A stretch of 64,000 bases of DNA, taken from positions 558,001-622,000 of the forward strand of contig CAVYIY010000006.1 in the NCBI GenBank assembly GCA_963768775.1, read 5' to 3'. Numbering within the stretch: the stretch's first letter is position 1; every line of letters begins with the position of its first letter. The DNA is from FEN-33 sp963768775. GTDB lineage: Archaea > Thermoplasmatota > Thermoplasmata > Methanomassiliicoccales > UBA472. Positions 26,359 to 35,500 of this stretch are shown in pieces. The notes beneath the pieces are model-generated. The model was not told the origin of the DNA, made no database searches, and was given only the letters and a program-made list of their open reading frames with translations. A program made the translations under genes and the position numbers.

Positions 26359-27183
26359 ATGAACGAAACGAGGATCAGGGTCATCAGGCCGAAGATTGGC
26401 ATCCTTGACCTGGGTTTCTCAGAGATCTGGGCCTACAGGGAGCTCCTCTACTTCCTAGTCTGGAAAGAGATCAAGATACGCTACAAACAGACCGTCATAG
26501 GGGCAGCGTGGGCTGTGCTTCAGCCGCTCTTAACCATGCTCATCTTCACTTTCCTGCTTGGAAACCTGACCCATGTCCCAACGGACGGAATACCTTATCC
26601 TGCGTTTGCCTTCGCTGGCTTGGTTCTATGGACCTATTTTAGTAACAGCGTCTCTACCGCCGCCAACAGCCTCATCGTGAACGCCAACCTGGTCGCCAAG
26701 GTCTATTTCCCGAGAGCACTCATCCCGCTCACTGCATGCATCACTGGCTTACTAGACTATGCCATCGCCACTGTCATCCTCTTCGGAATATTGGTGATTT
26801 ATGGAGTTGCACTGACCCCGATGCTGCTCCTGCTCCTGCTCCCGATCGCCCTGATGTGCCTATTGACCAGCGGATTGGCGCTCTGGCTGTCAGCGATCGA
26901 CGTCAAGTACCGCGACGTCGCCTATATTGTACCGTTCTTCGTCCAATTGCTCTTGTTCGCGACTCCAATCCTATATGCTACATCTTTCATTCCCAAGAGC
27001 TACGCTTGGATTGTCTATGTCAACCCTCTCTCTGGGTTACTTTCACTGCAACGCGGCATTTTCCTGGGTACGAGCGTCGATTGGGTGCTGGTAGGCGTTT
27101 CTACGATTCTCGCGATCGTTGTCTTCTTCACCGGAATGATGTACTTCAGACGCTATGAGAAGGATATCGCGGATGTGATCTGA
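26359..27183 (+). CDS. ABC-2 type polysaccharide/O-antigen-like export permease (Wzm type)
   Basis: A 274-residue membrane protein with six helices, the pore subunit of a lipid-linked glycan exporter. It has the family opening ELLYFLVWKEIKIRYKQTVIGAAWAVLQPLLTMLIFTFLLG and the conserved KVYFPRALIPLTA segment between helices 2 and 3. GAGG lies six bases before ATG 26359; an upstream GTG at 26341 would overlap this ribosome site. The stop TGA shares bases with the ATG of the next gene (TGATG), so permease and ATPase are translationally coupled. Confidence 0.9.
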   Translation: MNETRIRVIRPKIGILDLGFSEIWAYRELLYFLVWKEIKIRYKQTVIGAAWAVLQPLLTMLIFTFLLGNLTHVPTDGIPYPAFAFAGLVLWTYFSNSVSTAANSLIVNANLVAKVYFPRALIPLTACITGLLDYAIATVILFGILVIYGVALTPMLLLLLLPIALMCLLTSGLALWLSAIDVKYRDVAYIVPFFVQLLLFATPILYATSFIPKSYAWIVYVNPLSGLLSLQRGIFLGTSVDWVLVGVSTILAIVVFFTGMMYFRRYEKDIADVI

Positions 27184-28412
27184 TGACCGACCCGATACTG
27201 GAGATCAAGGGGGTTTCGAAGAGCTATCGCATCAGGCACCAGGGGAGGGAGGAGTATTGGCGGCTGAGCGAGACATTGATGGCTTTGGCCACGCACCCCC
27301 TCCGCACCTACCAGAATTCGCGAATGAAGAAGGAACGGTTCTGGGCCCTGAAGGACATCAACCTGACGGTGGAGAAGGGAGAAATGGTCGGCGTCATTGG
27401 CCGAAACGGTGCCGGCAAGAGCACCCTGTTGAAGATACTATCCCACGTCACCTATCCGGCAGAAGGGGAGGTTATCTTGCGGGGAAGGGTGGGAAGTCTG
27501 TTAGAGGTCGGGACTGGCTTCCATCCCGAACTGACCGGCCGGGAGAACATCTTCCTGAACGGCGCCATCCTAGGGATGCGCAAGGTCGAGATCGAAAGGC
27601 AGTTCGATGCCATCGTGAAGTTCGCGGAGATCGAGCGCTTTCTTGACACCCCGGTCAAGCGATATTCCAGCGGCATGTATGTTAGGCTGGCCTTCGCCGT
27701 TGCCGCTCATCTCGATCCCGAAATCCTGCTGGTCGACGAGGTCCTGGCTGTTGGCGATATCCAATTCCAGAAGAAATGTATTGGAAGGATGAAAGATGTA
27801 TCCGAGGGTGGGAGGACGATCCTGTTCGTCAGCCACAACATGAAGATGATTGAGGCGCTCTGCTCAAGGACCATGCTGCTGAACGAAGGCAAGATGGTCA
27901 TGGTGGGGAAGACGTCGGATGTGACCCGCTTTTACACCGAAATGGGCGGAGGGACCGGCGAAATCTACCGGGTCCTCACCAAGCATTTGGAATGGAAAGG
28001 CTTGGCAAACCGCGAGAGGCTCGACGAGCTGGCCCCGGATCAGGACATCGAGTTTTGGCTCGACTTCCAGGCGGGAGCGGAGGATATAAACAACTTGGAG
28101 ATTGAAATCAAGCTGTTTAACGAGAGGGATGTCATGGTCCTCCAAGGGAGATCGCGGCTGGTCCACGATCTGATCAGCTCAAGGAAAGGAAGGAAGTTCC
28201 GGGTCCGTTACCGCTTCAAATCCCCGAAGCTGGCTCCAGGGAGGTATCGCCTAAGCGTCATCGCCCTATGCGGTTTACCGTACCTTTATGTGGAGAATAT
28301 CGACGCCTGCAACATAATCGGATCTGCCTACTTCGGTAACGCCCCATTCCTGCAGAATGTGGAATCTGTAATCATACCAGAGTATAGCGTCGAGCTCGAA
28401 AACGACCTGTAA
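27183..28412 (+). CDS. polysaccharide export ATP-binding protein with C-terminal Wzt-like domain
   Basis: A 409-residue ABC ATPase. Walker A is GRNGAGKST (about residues 75-83) and GSLLEVGTGFHPELTGRENIFLNGAILGM is characteristic of the Wzt/TagH branch. The signature lies in VKRYSSGMYVRLAF, and Walker B is PEILLVDEVLAVGD with the D-loop replaced as usual in this branch. Residues about 260-409 form a beta-rich extension like the Wzt C-terminal domain, which recognises the glycan end. With the overlapping permease it exports a lipid-linked polymer or oligosaccharide. ATG overlaps the permease stop; its own stop overlaps a downstream ATG (28412). Confidence 0.91.
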   Translation: MTDPILEIKGVSKSYRIRHQGREEYWRLSETLMALATHPLRTYQNSRMKKERFWALKDINLTVEKGEMVGVIGRNGAGKSTLLKILSHVTYPAEGEVILRGRVGSLLEVGTGFHPELTGRENIFLNGAILGMRKVEIERQFDAIVKFAEIERFLDTPVKRYSSGMYVRLAFAVAAHLDPEILLVDEVLAVGDIQFQKKCIGRMKDVSEGGRTILFVSHNMKMIEALCSRTMLLNEGKMVMVGKTSDVTRFYTEMGGGTGEIYRVLTKHLEWKGLANRERLDELAPDQDIEFWLDFQAGAEDINNLEIEIKLFNERDVMVLQGRSRLVHDLISSRKGRKFRVRYRFKSPKLAPGRYRLSVIALCGLPYLYVENIDACNIIGSAYFGNAPFLQNVESVIIPEYSVELENDL

Positions 28413-28471
28413 TGTGCACTCGGCAAGCAACAATCTTATCTCTGCAAGGCGCGATTAGCACGAGACGCATC

Positions 28472-29545
28472 ATGGCCACCGTCAAAGTCCATTACATCAC
28501 CCATCTCTTGGCGAGCACGCTCTATGGAGGGGCGGAGACCCAGATCATCTCCACCATGAAAAGGATCAACACCCTCGATGAGAATTATGATGTGCGCCTT
28601 TTCAATCCCTGGGCCGATCGAATCGGAGAGGCCGAAATCGTTCACCTTTTCAACCCGCGGGCATTCCCGATTGAGACGCTCAAGATAGCTAAGTTGGCCA
28701 AGGAGAGGGGTGTGAAGTTGGTGTTCTCCCCTATCTTTTTCCACGCGGATAGCATTGAACCTGAATTGGATTATAGGGCGAGGTTAGTCGAGAAAATCTC
28801 AGGTAATATGCGCAGACTCCTATTGCGGCCGTCCTTTTCTGTACTCGATCCATATGGCAATTTGGCGCAGGCGTTCAATGAGGCAGACCTATTGATGCCC
28901 AACACGGAGACCGAGAAGAAGCAGTTGGAGTATTTCTTCAATCTACCAGAAAGGAAATGCATTACTGTTCCAAATGGCGTGGATGCCATTTATGCCAGTG
29001 GAGATCCCGACCTATTCAGGCAGAAATATAGCCTAGATGAGTACATCCTTTTCATCGGAAGGGTGGAGCCGCAGAAGAACGTCCTGCGCCTCATACGTGC
29101 GTTCGAACGTTGTGGTGAACGCTGTAAACTGGTCATTGTGGGCAGCGAGCCAAATAAGGACTATGCGTCGAAATGCAGGAAGGAGGCGAACGATAGAGTG
29201 CTTTTCCTCCCGCCCATCGAGCACGATTCAGAAATGTTGCGATCAGCATATCAAGGGGCGAAAGTCTTCGCCCTTGCTAGCTTCTATGAGACTCCGGGTC
29301 TGACCGCTTTGGAAGCGGGACTGGCAGGGGCGAATATCATAATCACGAAAAACGGTGGAACGCATGAGTATTTTGATCAATACGCTTCCTATGTTGACCC
29401 GCTTGACGTGATGGGCATAGCCGAGGCATTAAGGACGGCTTGTTCCAAGCCTCACAACGAGGATTTGAGCAAATTGATCGCAAGCAATTACACTTGGGAC
29501 AACGTCGCGAAACTGACCATTAAAGCCTATGCCTCTCTGGAATAG
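28472..29545 (+). CDS. GT4-family glycosyltransferase
   Basis: A retaining glycosyltransferase of about 357 residues. The N-terminus MATVKVHYITHLLASTLYGGAETQ carries the glycine loop. The donor domain has ITVPNGVDAIYA, FIGRVEPQKNVLRLIRAF, VKLVIVGSEPN-type text and KVFALASFYETPGLTALEAGLAGANIIITKNGGTHEYF, the E-x7-E-like segment. An in-frame ATG at 28412 overlaps the exporter stop and would add 20 atypical residues; both starts are possible. It is the last gene of the exporter operon and is followed by AT-rich DNA. Confidence 0.86.
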   Translation: MATVKVHYITHLLASTLYGGAETQIISTMKRINTLDENYDVRLFNPWADRIGEAEIVHLFNPRAFPIETLKIAKLAKERGVKLVFSPIFFHADSIEPELDYRARLVEKISGNMRRLLLRPSFSVLDPYGNLAQAFNEADLLMPNTETEKKQLEYFFNLPERKCITVPNGVDAIYASGDPDLFRQKYSLDEYILFIGRVEPQKNVLRLIRAFERCGERCKLVIVGSEPNKDYASKCRKEANDRVLFLPPIEHDSEMLRSAYQGAKVFALASFYETPGLTALEAGLAGANIIITKNGGTHEYFDQYASYVDPLDVMGIAEALRTACSKPHNEDLSKLIASNYTWDNVAKLTIKAYASLE

Positions 29546-29670
29546 ACCTTGCTGAGCTTTTGTCTGGATTTACCACAGCGACAATCCAGTAAGTTAAGTT
29601 CCCATATCATAACGCTCTTTCCGGCATTCATTGAGCTGAAACCCTTTCCTTTTTATGCTGCAATCGACAG

Positions 29671-30684
29671 CTAGCAATAGGCTCGCATTGTATCGGTACA
29701 TATGGTTACTACCCCAGTAGCTTTCCATATCTCCTTAGCCTCAATTTCATTGCTTTCTATCATAAAATTCGGCTTGACATCAAGAACCATTCTTATCTTA
29801 TTGTGTGTGTTATTTCCTCGTTCGGCTTTCGAAGGAACATCCCACATTACGAGCCTCTTATAGACCACACCATTGTTTCTTAGCCATTCTTCTGTTTGGT
29901 TTCGATATTTCTCTAGACGGTTTGTCAGAATGAAATCTACTCCATTGTATGGCACAATATATGGTCGTGCATTACAGATCCAATTGACGTATTTTTCTTC
30001 ATCAACATCAATTCCCATAGGGATGTCTTCACAAATGACTCCATCGAGGTCCATCGCCACTTTTGAACCAAGACCTGAAAAACTGGCCAGATTCCATTCC
30101 CAGAAACCACCCCCCTTAACTTCTTTGTAGAAGATATCAACATGAGGGTTTGCAGGTTTCGAGACTATAAGGGAAGCGAGCGTGATTTTTGCCTCTGGAT
30201 ATGCCTCTTCGACAATCTTCTTGGCTTCTATCAATGATCTACCAACACCAGTTGAATCTTCAACGATCAGGATGCTCCTGAATGGTTTCGGTTTGACACG
30301 TGAAGTCATCCAGTATTGCTTATTTTTGACAGTGTCTGGTGTTGCTAACGGACGGTTCAACTTTGTAGCAATGATATTCGCGATAAACAGTCCGCTTCGC
30401 GGGATACCCACTATCAAATCGTAATCCTCAGGAAAATGCTTAATCCAATCTTTGGTAAAGACATAAGCGTCATCTATCGAAATGAATACAAATCTACCAA
30501 AAGCGATGTTGCGAGCTTCATCCCTCAGCCTTAGGTAAGCCCTCGCTATACGTTCAGAGTCGTTCTCATGAACCCAATTCAGGAGATTATAATAGACTCG
30601 AAACAAGCGAATTGCGGCAGGACGGAATGGGGATTTTTCGTTATTGGCGCATCTCTCGGCCTTTCTGAACAACTCTTGTAACAT
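29671..30684 (-). CDS. phosphoribosyltransferase-HAD phosphatase fusion protein
   Basis: A 337-residue protein. Residues about 55-190 are a type I phosphoribosyltransferase domain with the PRPP loop SILIVEDSTGVGRS (137-150) and IVGIPRSGLF. Residues about 205-337 are HAD-like, starting VAMDLDGVICED (D212, D214) with DFILTNRLEKYR as the motif II region. The gene is clearly AT-rich compared with its neighbours, as is the DNA from about 29550 to 31000, and it lies opposite to the exporter operon. Both suggest transfer. The natural substrate is unknown; handling a phosphoribosylated sugar or nucleotide for surface decoration is a guess from context. Confidence 0.75.
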   Translation of the reverse strand: MLQELFRKAERCANNEKSPFRPAAIRLFRVYYNLLNWVHENDSERIARAYLRLRDEARNIAFGRFVFISIDDAYVFTKDWIKHFPEDYDLIVGIPRSGLFIANIIATKLNRPLATPDTVKNKQYWMTSRVKPKPFRSILIVEDSTGVGRSLIEAKKIVEEAYPEAKITLASLIVSKPANPHVDIFYKEVKGGGFWEWNLASFSGLGSKVAMDLDGVICEDIPMGIDVDEEKYVNWICNARPYIVPYNGVDFILTNRLEKYRNQTEEWLRNNGVVYKRLVMWDVPSKAERGNNTHNKIRMVLDVKPNFMIESNEIEAKEIWKATGVVTICTDTMRAYC

Positions 30685-31285
30685 CTCTGCACCACCATCT
30701 TTATGTTTTGGAAATGTATCAATATTTCTGGCAAACTTGACTAGACTCCTATACTAGACTCCCATAACTGCGTATAATAATAGAAGCTATGGCCAAAATG
30801 CAGGGAATTTTATCTTTCGTAATATTTACTTCAGCATATTTCATGTACATTGTGCTTTTCAAAAAGTAAATATGAGATAGGGTTGAATATCTCAAGAAGA
30901 GGGACGTGGCGATTCCCAGCGTTATCACTTATATCGCATAGAGTTAGAACGGTTTCTATTCCGCCAATGGTTTCCGGCACATTAAGGTGAAGTTGGAGAC
31001 TCTATCTAGTGCGAAATCTACTCTCAAGGACTTCCGCAGCACATCGGCCTCGATAACCGTGAACGGAGACATGAGTCGATTACCCATTGTGTCGACTCAA
31101 TCGAGGCGCACGAGCGTGACAATGGAGCAACGCGCCTACAATGCTATGGAAGGCGCGGGATTGCCGATTGGCAGCTCAGGAACGCTTGGAGGGAGCACCA
31201 TATTAATGTGCTCAGAAGCCCCGTTCTTGACTCAGAAGAACGACTACCTGGATATGGCTGATGGTGGCCTCTCCGGAATCCGGTC
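30685..31285. other. AT-rich non-coding spacer
   Basis: About 600 bases without a supported gene. It contains a short direct repeat (two copies of ACTAGACTCC near 30738-30761) and long AT-rich patches at 30770-30880 that could hold the promoter of the phosphoribosyltransferase-HAD gene. An open frame 30987-31424 crosses into purC antisense and has no protein-like features. It may be the scar of an insertion. Confidence 0.4.
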
Positions 31286-32191
31286 TTACCTGAAGCTCTC
31301 TCCGGTGATGCGCTCGAACATCTCTATGTACAGCTCGCTGACCTCATCCGCCTTCTCCTTGGGCAGCGGCGGGATGGGCGGCTCGGGCTTCTTCGCCTTG
31401 CGCGCCTTGACCAGCTTGTCGTAGTAGCCAATCCCGCGGTAATATTGCCGGACCGCCTCCTTCGACAGCTCGATGAAATTCCCCTTGGCATAGTCGTCCT
31501 CGTCCCACCAGCGGTCCTCGTCCGCCGTGCCTAAGGTGTCCACCACCATCAGACGGCGCTTCTCGTCGAACGCGAGCTCCTTCTTGCCGTCGACGTGGAT
31601 GAGCATGCGCTCCTGCACTTCCGAGGCGATGAGCTGGTCCATCTTGGCTAGGAGCTCGATGACCCTCTCGTATTCCTCCGCGGTCATGCCCGATATCTTG
31701 ATGGCCTCCTCGGTGGAAAGCGGACGATCGACCTTCTCCAGCTTGGTGGTCATCTCGTAGAATGGCTGTGGCAGCCTCTCACCATACTTGACCTCGTGCT
31801 GCTTCGCGAACCCCAACTCCTCTGCCGATATCTCCTTGGCCTTGATCCGGTCGAAGAGCGATCCGGCGACATAATGACGGCTGATGAATTCGAGCGGGAT
31901 GAGGTAATTGGCGAGCTTGCAGTTCAGCCGGTCGTAGTCGGCGATGACGTCGACCTTCTTCACCCGCATCCGGTTCGGAGGGATGAGCTCCTTGAAATGC
32001 GTCTTGATGCCGTTCTTGCGGAGCAGCTGGAACCAGAAGGCGGCGACGCGGCAGAGTGTCTCTCCTTTGTACGGGATGCTGGTCGGGATGATCTTGTCGA
32101 AGACGGAGATGTTGTCCGTGAACACGAACTCCAGGGTCTCGTCATCGACCTCGTACACTTGCTTGACCTTCCCGGTTCTCACAAGTTTCAA
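31286..32191 (-). CDS. purC: phosphoribosylaminoimidazole-succinocarboxamide synthase
   Basis: SAICAR synthetase, which joins CAIR and aspartate with ATP in purine synthesis. It is 301 residues. Family features are KLVRTGKVKQVYEVDDETLEFVFTDNISVFD at the start (ATP loop), VRKVDVIADYD-like text, EFISRHYVAGSL, and LMVVDTLGTADEDRWWD with the metal-site aspartates. The start is TTG at 32191, supported by AAAGGTGAG about six bases upstream. A TATA-like CTTATGAAG on the minus strand near 32230 is well placed. It is a housekeeping gene within the glycan region and breaks the cluster into two parts. Confidence 0.93.
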   Translation of the reverse strand: MKLVRTGKVKQVYEVDDETLEFVFTDNISVFDKIIPTSIPYKGETLCRVAAFWFQLLRKNGIKTHFKELIPPNRMRVKKVDVIADYDRLNCKLANYLIPLEFISRHYVAGSLFDRIKAKEISAEELGFAKQHEVKYGERLPQPFYEMTTKLEKVDRPLSTEEAIKISGMTAEEYERVIELLAKMDQLIASEVQERMLIHVDGKKELAFDEKRRLMVVDTLGTADEDRWWDEDDYAKGNFIELSKEAVRQYYRGIGYYDKLVKARKAKKPEPPIPPLPKEKADEVSELYIEMFERITGESFR

Positions 32192-32569
32192 ACGGACTCA
32201 CCTTTCTGTTGTAATTCGGTATCGCTTCATAAGGGTTTGGTAGCCAGATTCGATTCGTTCGTCGCGGTCACTGTAGCGCCGCCGGACCGGATGTCCCTGG
32301 CCGGACTCCGGCCACTGTTTGACTGGGCATAGCATCGTGAAATGAGCCCATCGGCCATTTTTCCGCAGCATCATCTGCCCGTGAAACGCCAGCAGAATCC
32401 GACCCGATTCCTCCCATGGCCATTCCCATACTGGATATCGCGGCTTCGAATGATTTCATCTGTGATAACATAAGGGCAACCTATATATCGCGTAAAGGGC
32501 GACTACCGAACGGGAAAAGGTTGGGCTGAAGGGGAGCACTTAGAAGCGCGTTAGGAAAGAGGTCGACCC
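32192..32569. promoter_or_regulatory. divergent promoter region between purC and the giant surface protein
   Basis: A 378-base spacer without a gene. CTATATAT at 32481-32488 is a good box A for the giant gene, giving a transcript start near 32512 and a leader of about 60 bases with GAGG before GTG 32570. On the minus strand an AT-rich patch near 32230 suits purC. Confidence 0.5.
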
Positions 32570-35500
32570 GTGACAATAGCCTTGCTATACCCAAACAGAG
32601 AAGAGACCGTAACTCCGGTCTCTTGCGGCGATAAGGAAACCAAAGCAAGCAGTGACCTTGAGACCCTTCAAGCTCACGGGGACGAACGCGCTATGGACGT
32701 CGGCTTCGGATCTGAGCAGGCCATGAATGGTGGCACCGCGGAAGCGGGCTCGGATCCGGTCTCAGCACAGGTTGCGGCCAATACTGGATGGGATGTGATT
32801 GAGAACGAACTCCAGCAGCTTAGAAGAGATGAGATTGAGGCAGCGAAGCCTCTGGCCATACGAAAGCACACGCAACTGTGTCAAGCGCTCGCCCGAGGTG
32901 CCGGACTTTTGAGGCAGGACCGGCCCGAAACCGCCGCCCTGTTCCGCAGGGGAATACGGCTGTTAACAGGAGAGATCAGGCGCAGGCGCGCAAGCGCTCT
33001 AGCGTTGGCCATCACGTTCTTCATGTTCACCGGCATCTTAGCGCCTTTCACCGAGGGCGCTTCTGGCTCGAATGTCTTGAGTCCGTCGAGCCCCGTCGAC
33101 GCCTTGGCGGCAAGCCCTCCAGGGGCATCCAGCGATTTCGGGTTAAACGTTGCTAGCTCTAACTTAACCATACAGTCGGCCGGCTCCATCGTGACCGTGT
33201 TCACCGAGGAGTACAAATTGAAGGTGGATTACAGAACAAGTTATGTCGATTATACAATAAACCCCTACTTCTGCACCGATTTCATCCGCTACCGCCGCGT
33301 CAACCCCCAATACAACGGCCAAGGAACCTACGATCAAAACGGTAACGAGCTTTCCATCAGCATGACGATCTCGCGCTTTGGCAGGATCGGATCGACCAAC
33401 ACCGTCTTCTTCGTCGAGTCCTGCCCCGAATTCAGCTTGAACCAGAGCTTCACATTCTATCGCGACTACTTCGAACTGAACGTGGTATACACCCCCGGCA
33501 CGAAGGATGTGATAACTACCTACTTCATAGGACTGTATTCTTCGAGCGGAGCGCCGATCAATCTGCTGCCGAGCGGCAAATTCTGTCGATACGTTCCCGG
33601 CTTCGATGAGAACACCCCATCGAGCAATGGCATAGGTGGCTGGTACCCCTCCTCCAAATTCTATGCCCCCAGTTGCGACCTGCGCAATCCCAACGGCAAC
33701 CTGGGTGTTGAATGGGGATACAATGAGACAGTAGCCTACCTCTTCAGCCCGGTATGGATGAAGGACATGGGCAGCGGCGGTGCGAGCACCTTCAGCTTGA
33801 AATACACCTCATTGAACAGCATCATTCCGAACCCCGCCCTTGGCACATCTCGGACCTTCCACATGTTCGTCCGCCCATACCAATACACTGACGGCAAGGA
33901 ACGGGGGTACGATGTCGGCTACGCCCAATGGGTGGCACCAAAGATCTTCTCGGCTTGGGGGAGCCCGCACACCTCGGTCTTCCCTCTGACCGTGATGGAC
34001 ACCGGAGCATGGTCAACCGATTTCCGGAACTGGGTGCAGTCGAGCCAAGTGAAGGTCGCCACCTACTCCACCAACCCATCCCAGATAAACTGGAACTACA
34101 AATCATCGCAGATCCCCTACATTCCCAACGTCTCGCCCGACACGCCAGCGGTGACGCCGGTGGCATGGCAGGTCTACAAGGCGGCGGGCACGCCATTAGT
34201 AAAAGATGATGGGACGGTGATCTGCAATCCGGTCAGCGGGCCATACACGACAGCCAACACCTACCGCTGGCACCTGATACAGGACGACGCCTCCAATTCA
34301 TGGTGGTGGGGATCCACCGGCGTCTTCTGGGACGAGATGAACAGCATCGACGTCTATAACAACCCGCGCAACGACTACCAGGTCCGCAACCAGTTCGTCT
34401 ATGAGGGCTACTTAAGCCTCATAAAGGAGAGCTACGCCTCGGGCCATTGGACCTATGTGATCGCCAACGGCTATACGGCGGAACTGCACCTATCGATGGC
34501 CGCCGACCTGAGCCTCATCGAAGGGTTCGCCCCTTCGTCCATCACCTCGACCGACTTCACCGGGCACACCATCTCCACGATGAACTTCGTCAACAATATC
34601 CCGGCTCAATACCGGCCGGACATCGATGTCTACCAAATGTACAGTGCGGCCAATCCAGCGGACCAGTCCGCCATCTATTCCCTCCTGTTCAACTCGGCCA
34701 AGTACGGCTTCGACGTGGAGATGCTCTCCTACGATGCGTACAGCTACCAGCTTCACAATTACGTCATGGCGGAGGCCATGTACAAAGCGATGGGATGCAC
34801 TCGAGACTCCGACGCCCGGACCACGGTGGGCACGATAGACACTACGATCGGTACGACGCTGAGCACCGCAGCACCGGTCATCGTGATGAAGGGAGGCAAT
34901 GCCGCGACCATCAACTCGGATTCGATGCTATCCCAGTACGCGATCACCAACCTGCACTCGGCGCAGAGCACTTTCAATCTAGTGGTGCCCACCGATTCGT
35001 ACTACCAGAGCGGTACGGACATGAGCCAGTCCGCCTGGATGTCGTACACCTCCGATGGCAAGGCGACGTTCCATGGGCAGATCGCCGCGGAGAAGACCGG
35101 CTTCGTGACCGCCCGCTCCGACATCAGCGTCAAGCAGCTGACTTCGGGAACGGTATCGGTGGACCAGACCGCGCATAGTTTGACTGGTGCCACAATCCAA
35201 GTGTCCGCGACCGGCGGCTCGACCGAGATCACGGTCAAGAGCCTAACGGCAGGGAAGACGTTCAACGTCCTGGTCAATGGAGCGGTCGTGAGCACCTTGA
35301 CCGCCACCGACGGCAGCATCAAGTTCACACGGAGCTACGGCCCCTCTGACACCGTCGTCGTTCTGGAGGTAGCGGGCGGCGGGGACGTCACTCCACCGAC
35401 CATCTCCTCGGTCAGCCCGGCCAGCGGCGCGACAAGCATAAGCACCGGCAGCGGCGTCGCCGTTACCTTCAGCGAGGCGATGGACAAGACCTCCACCGGC

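Noticed and set aside
30987..31424. 145-codon open frame between the PRTase-HAD gene and purC
   Set aside because: It runs antisense into purC and has low-complexity Ser/Thr/Arg composition with no recognisable fold.
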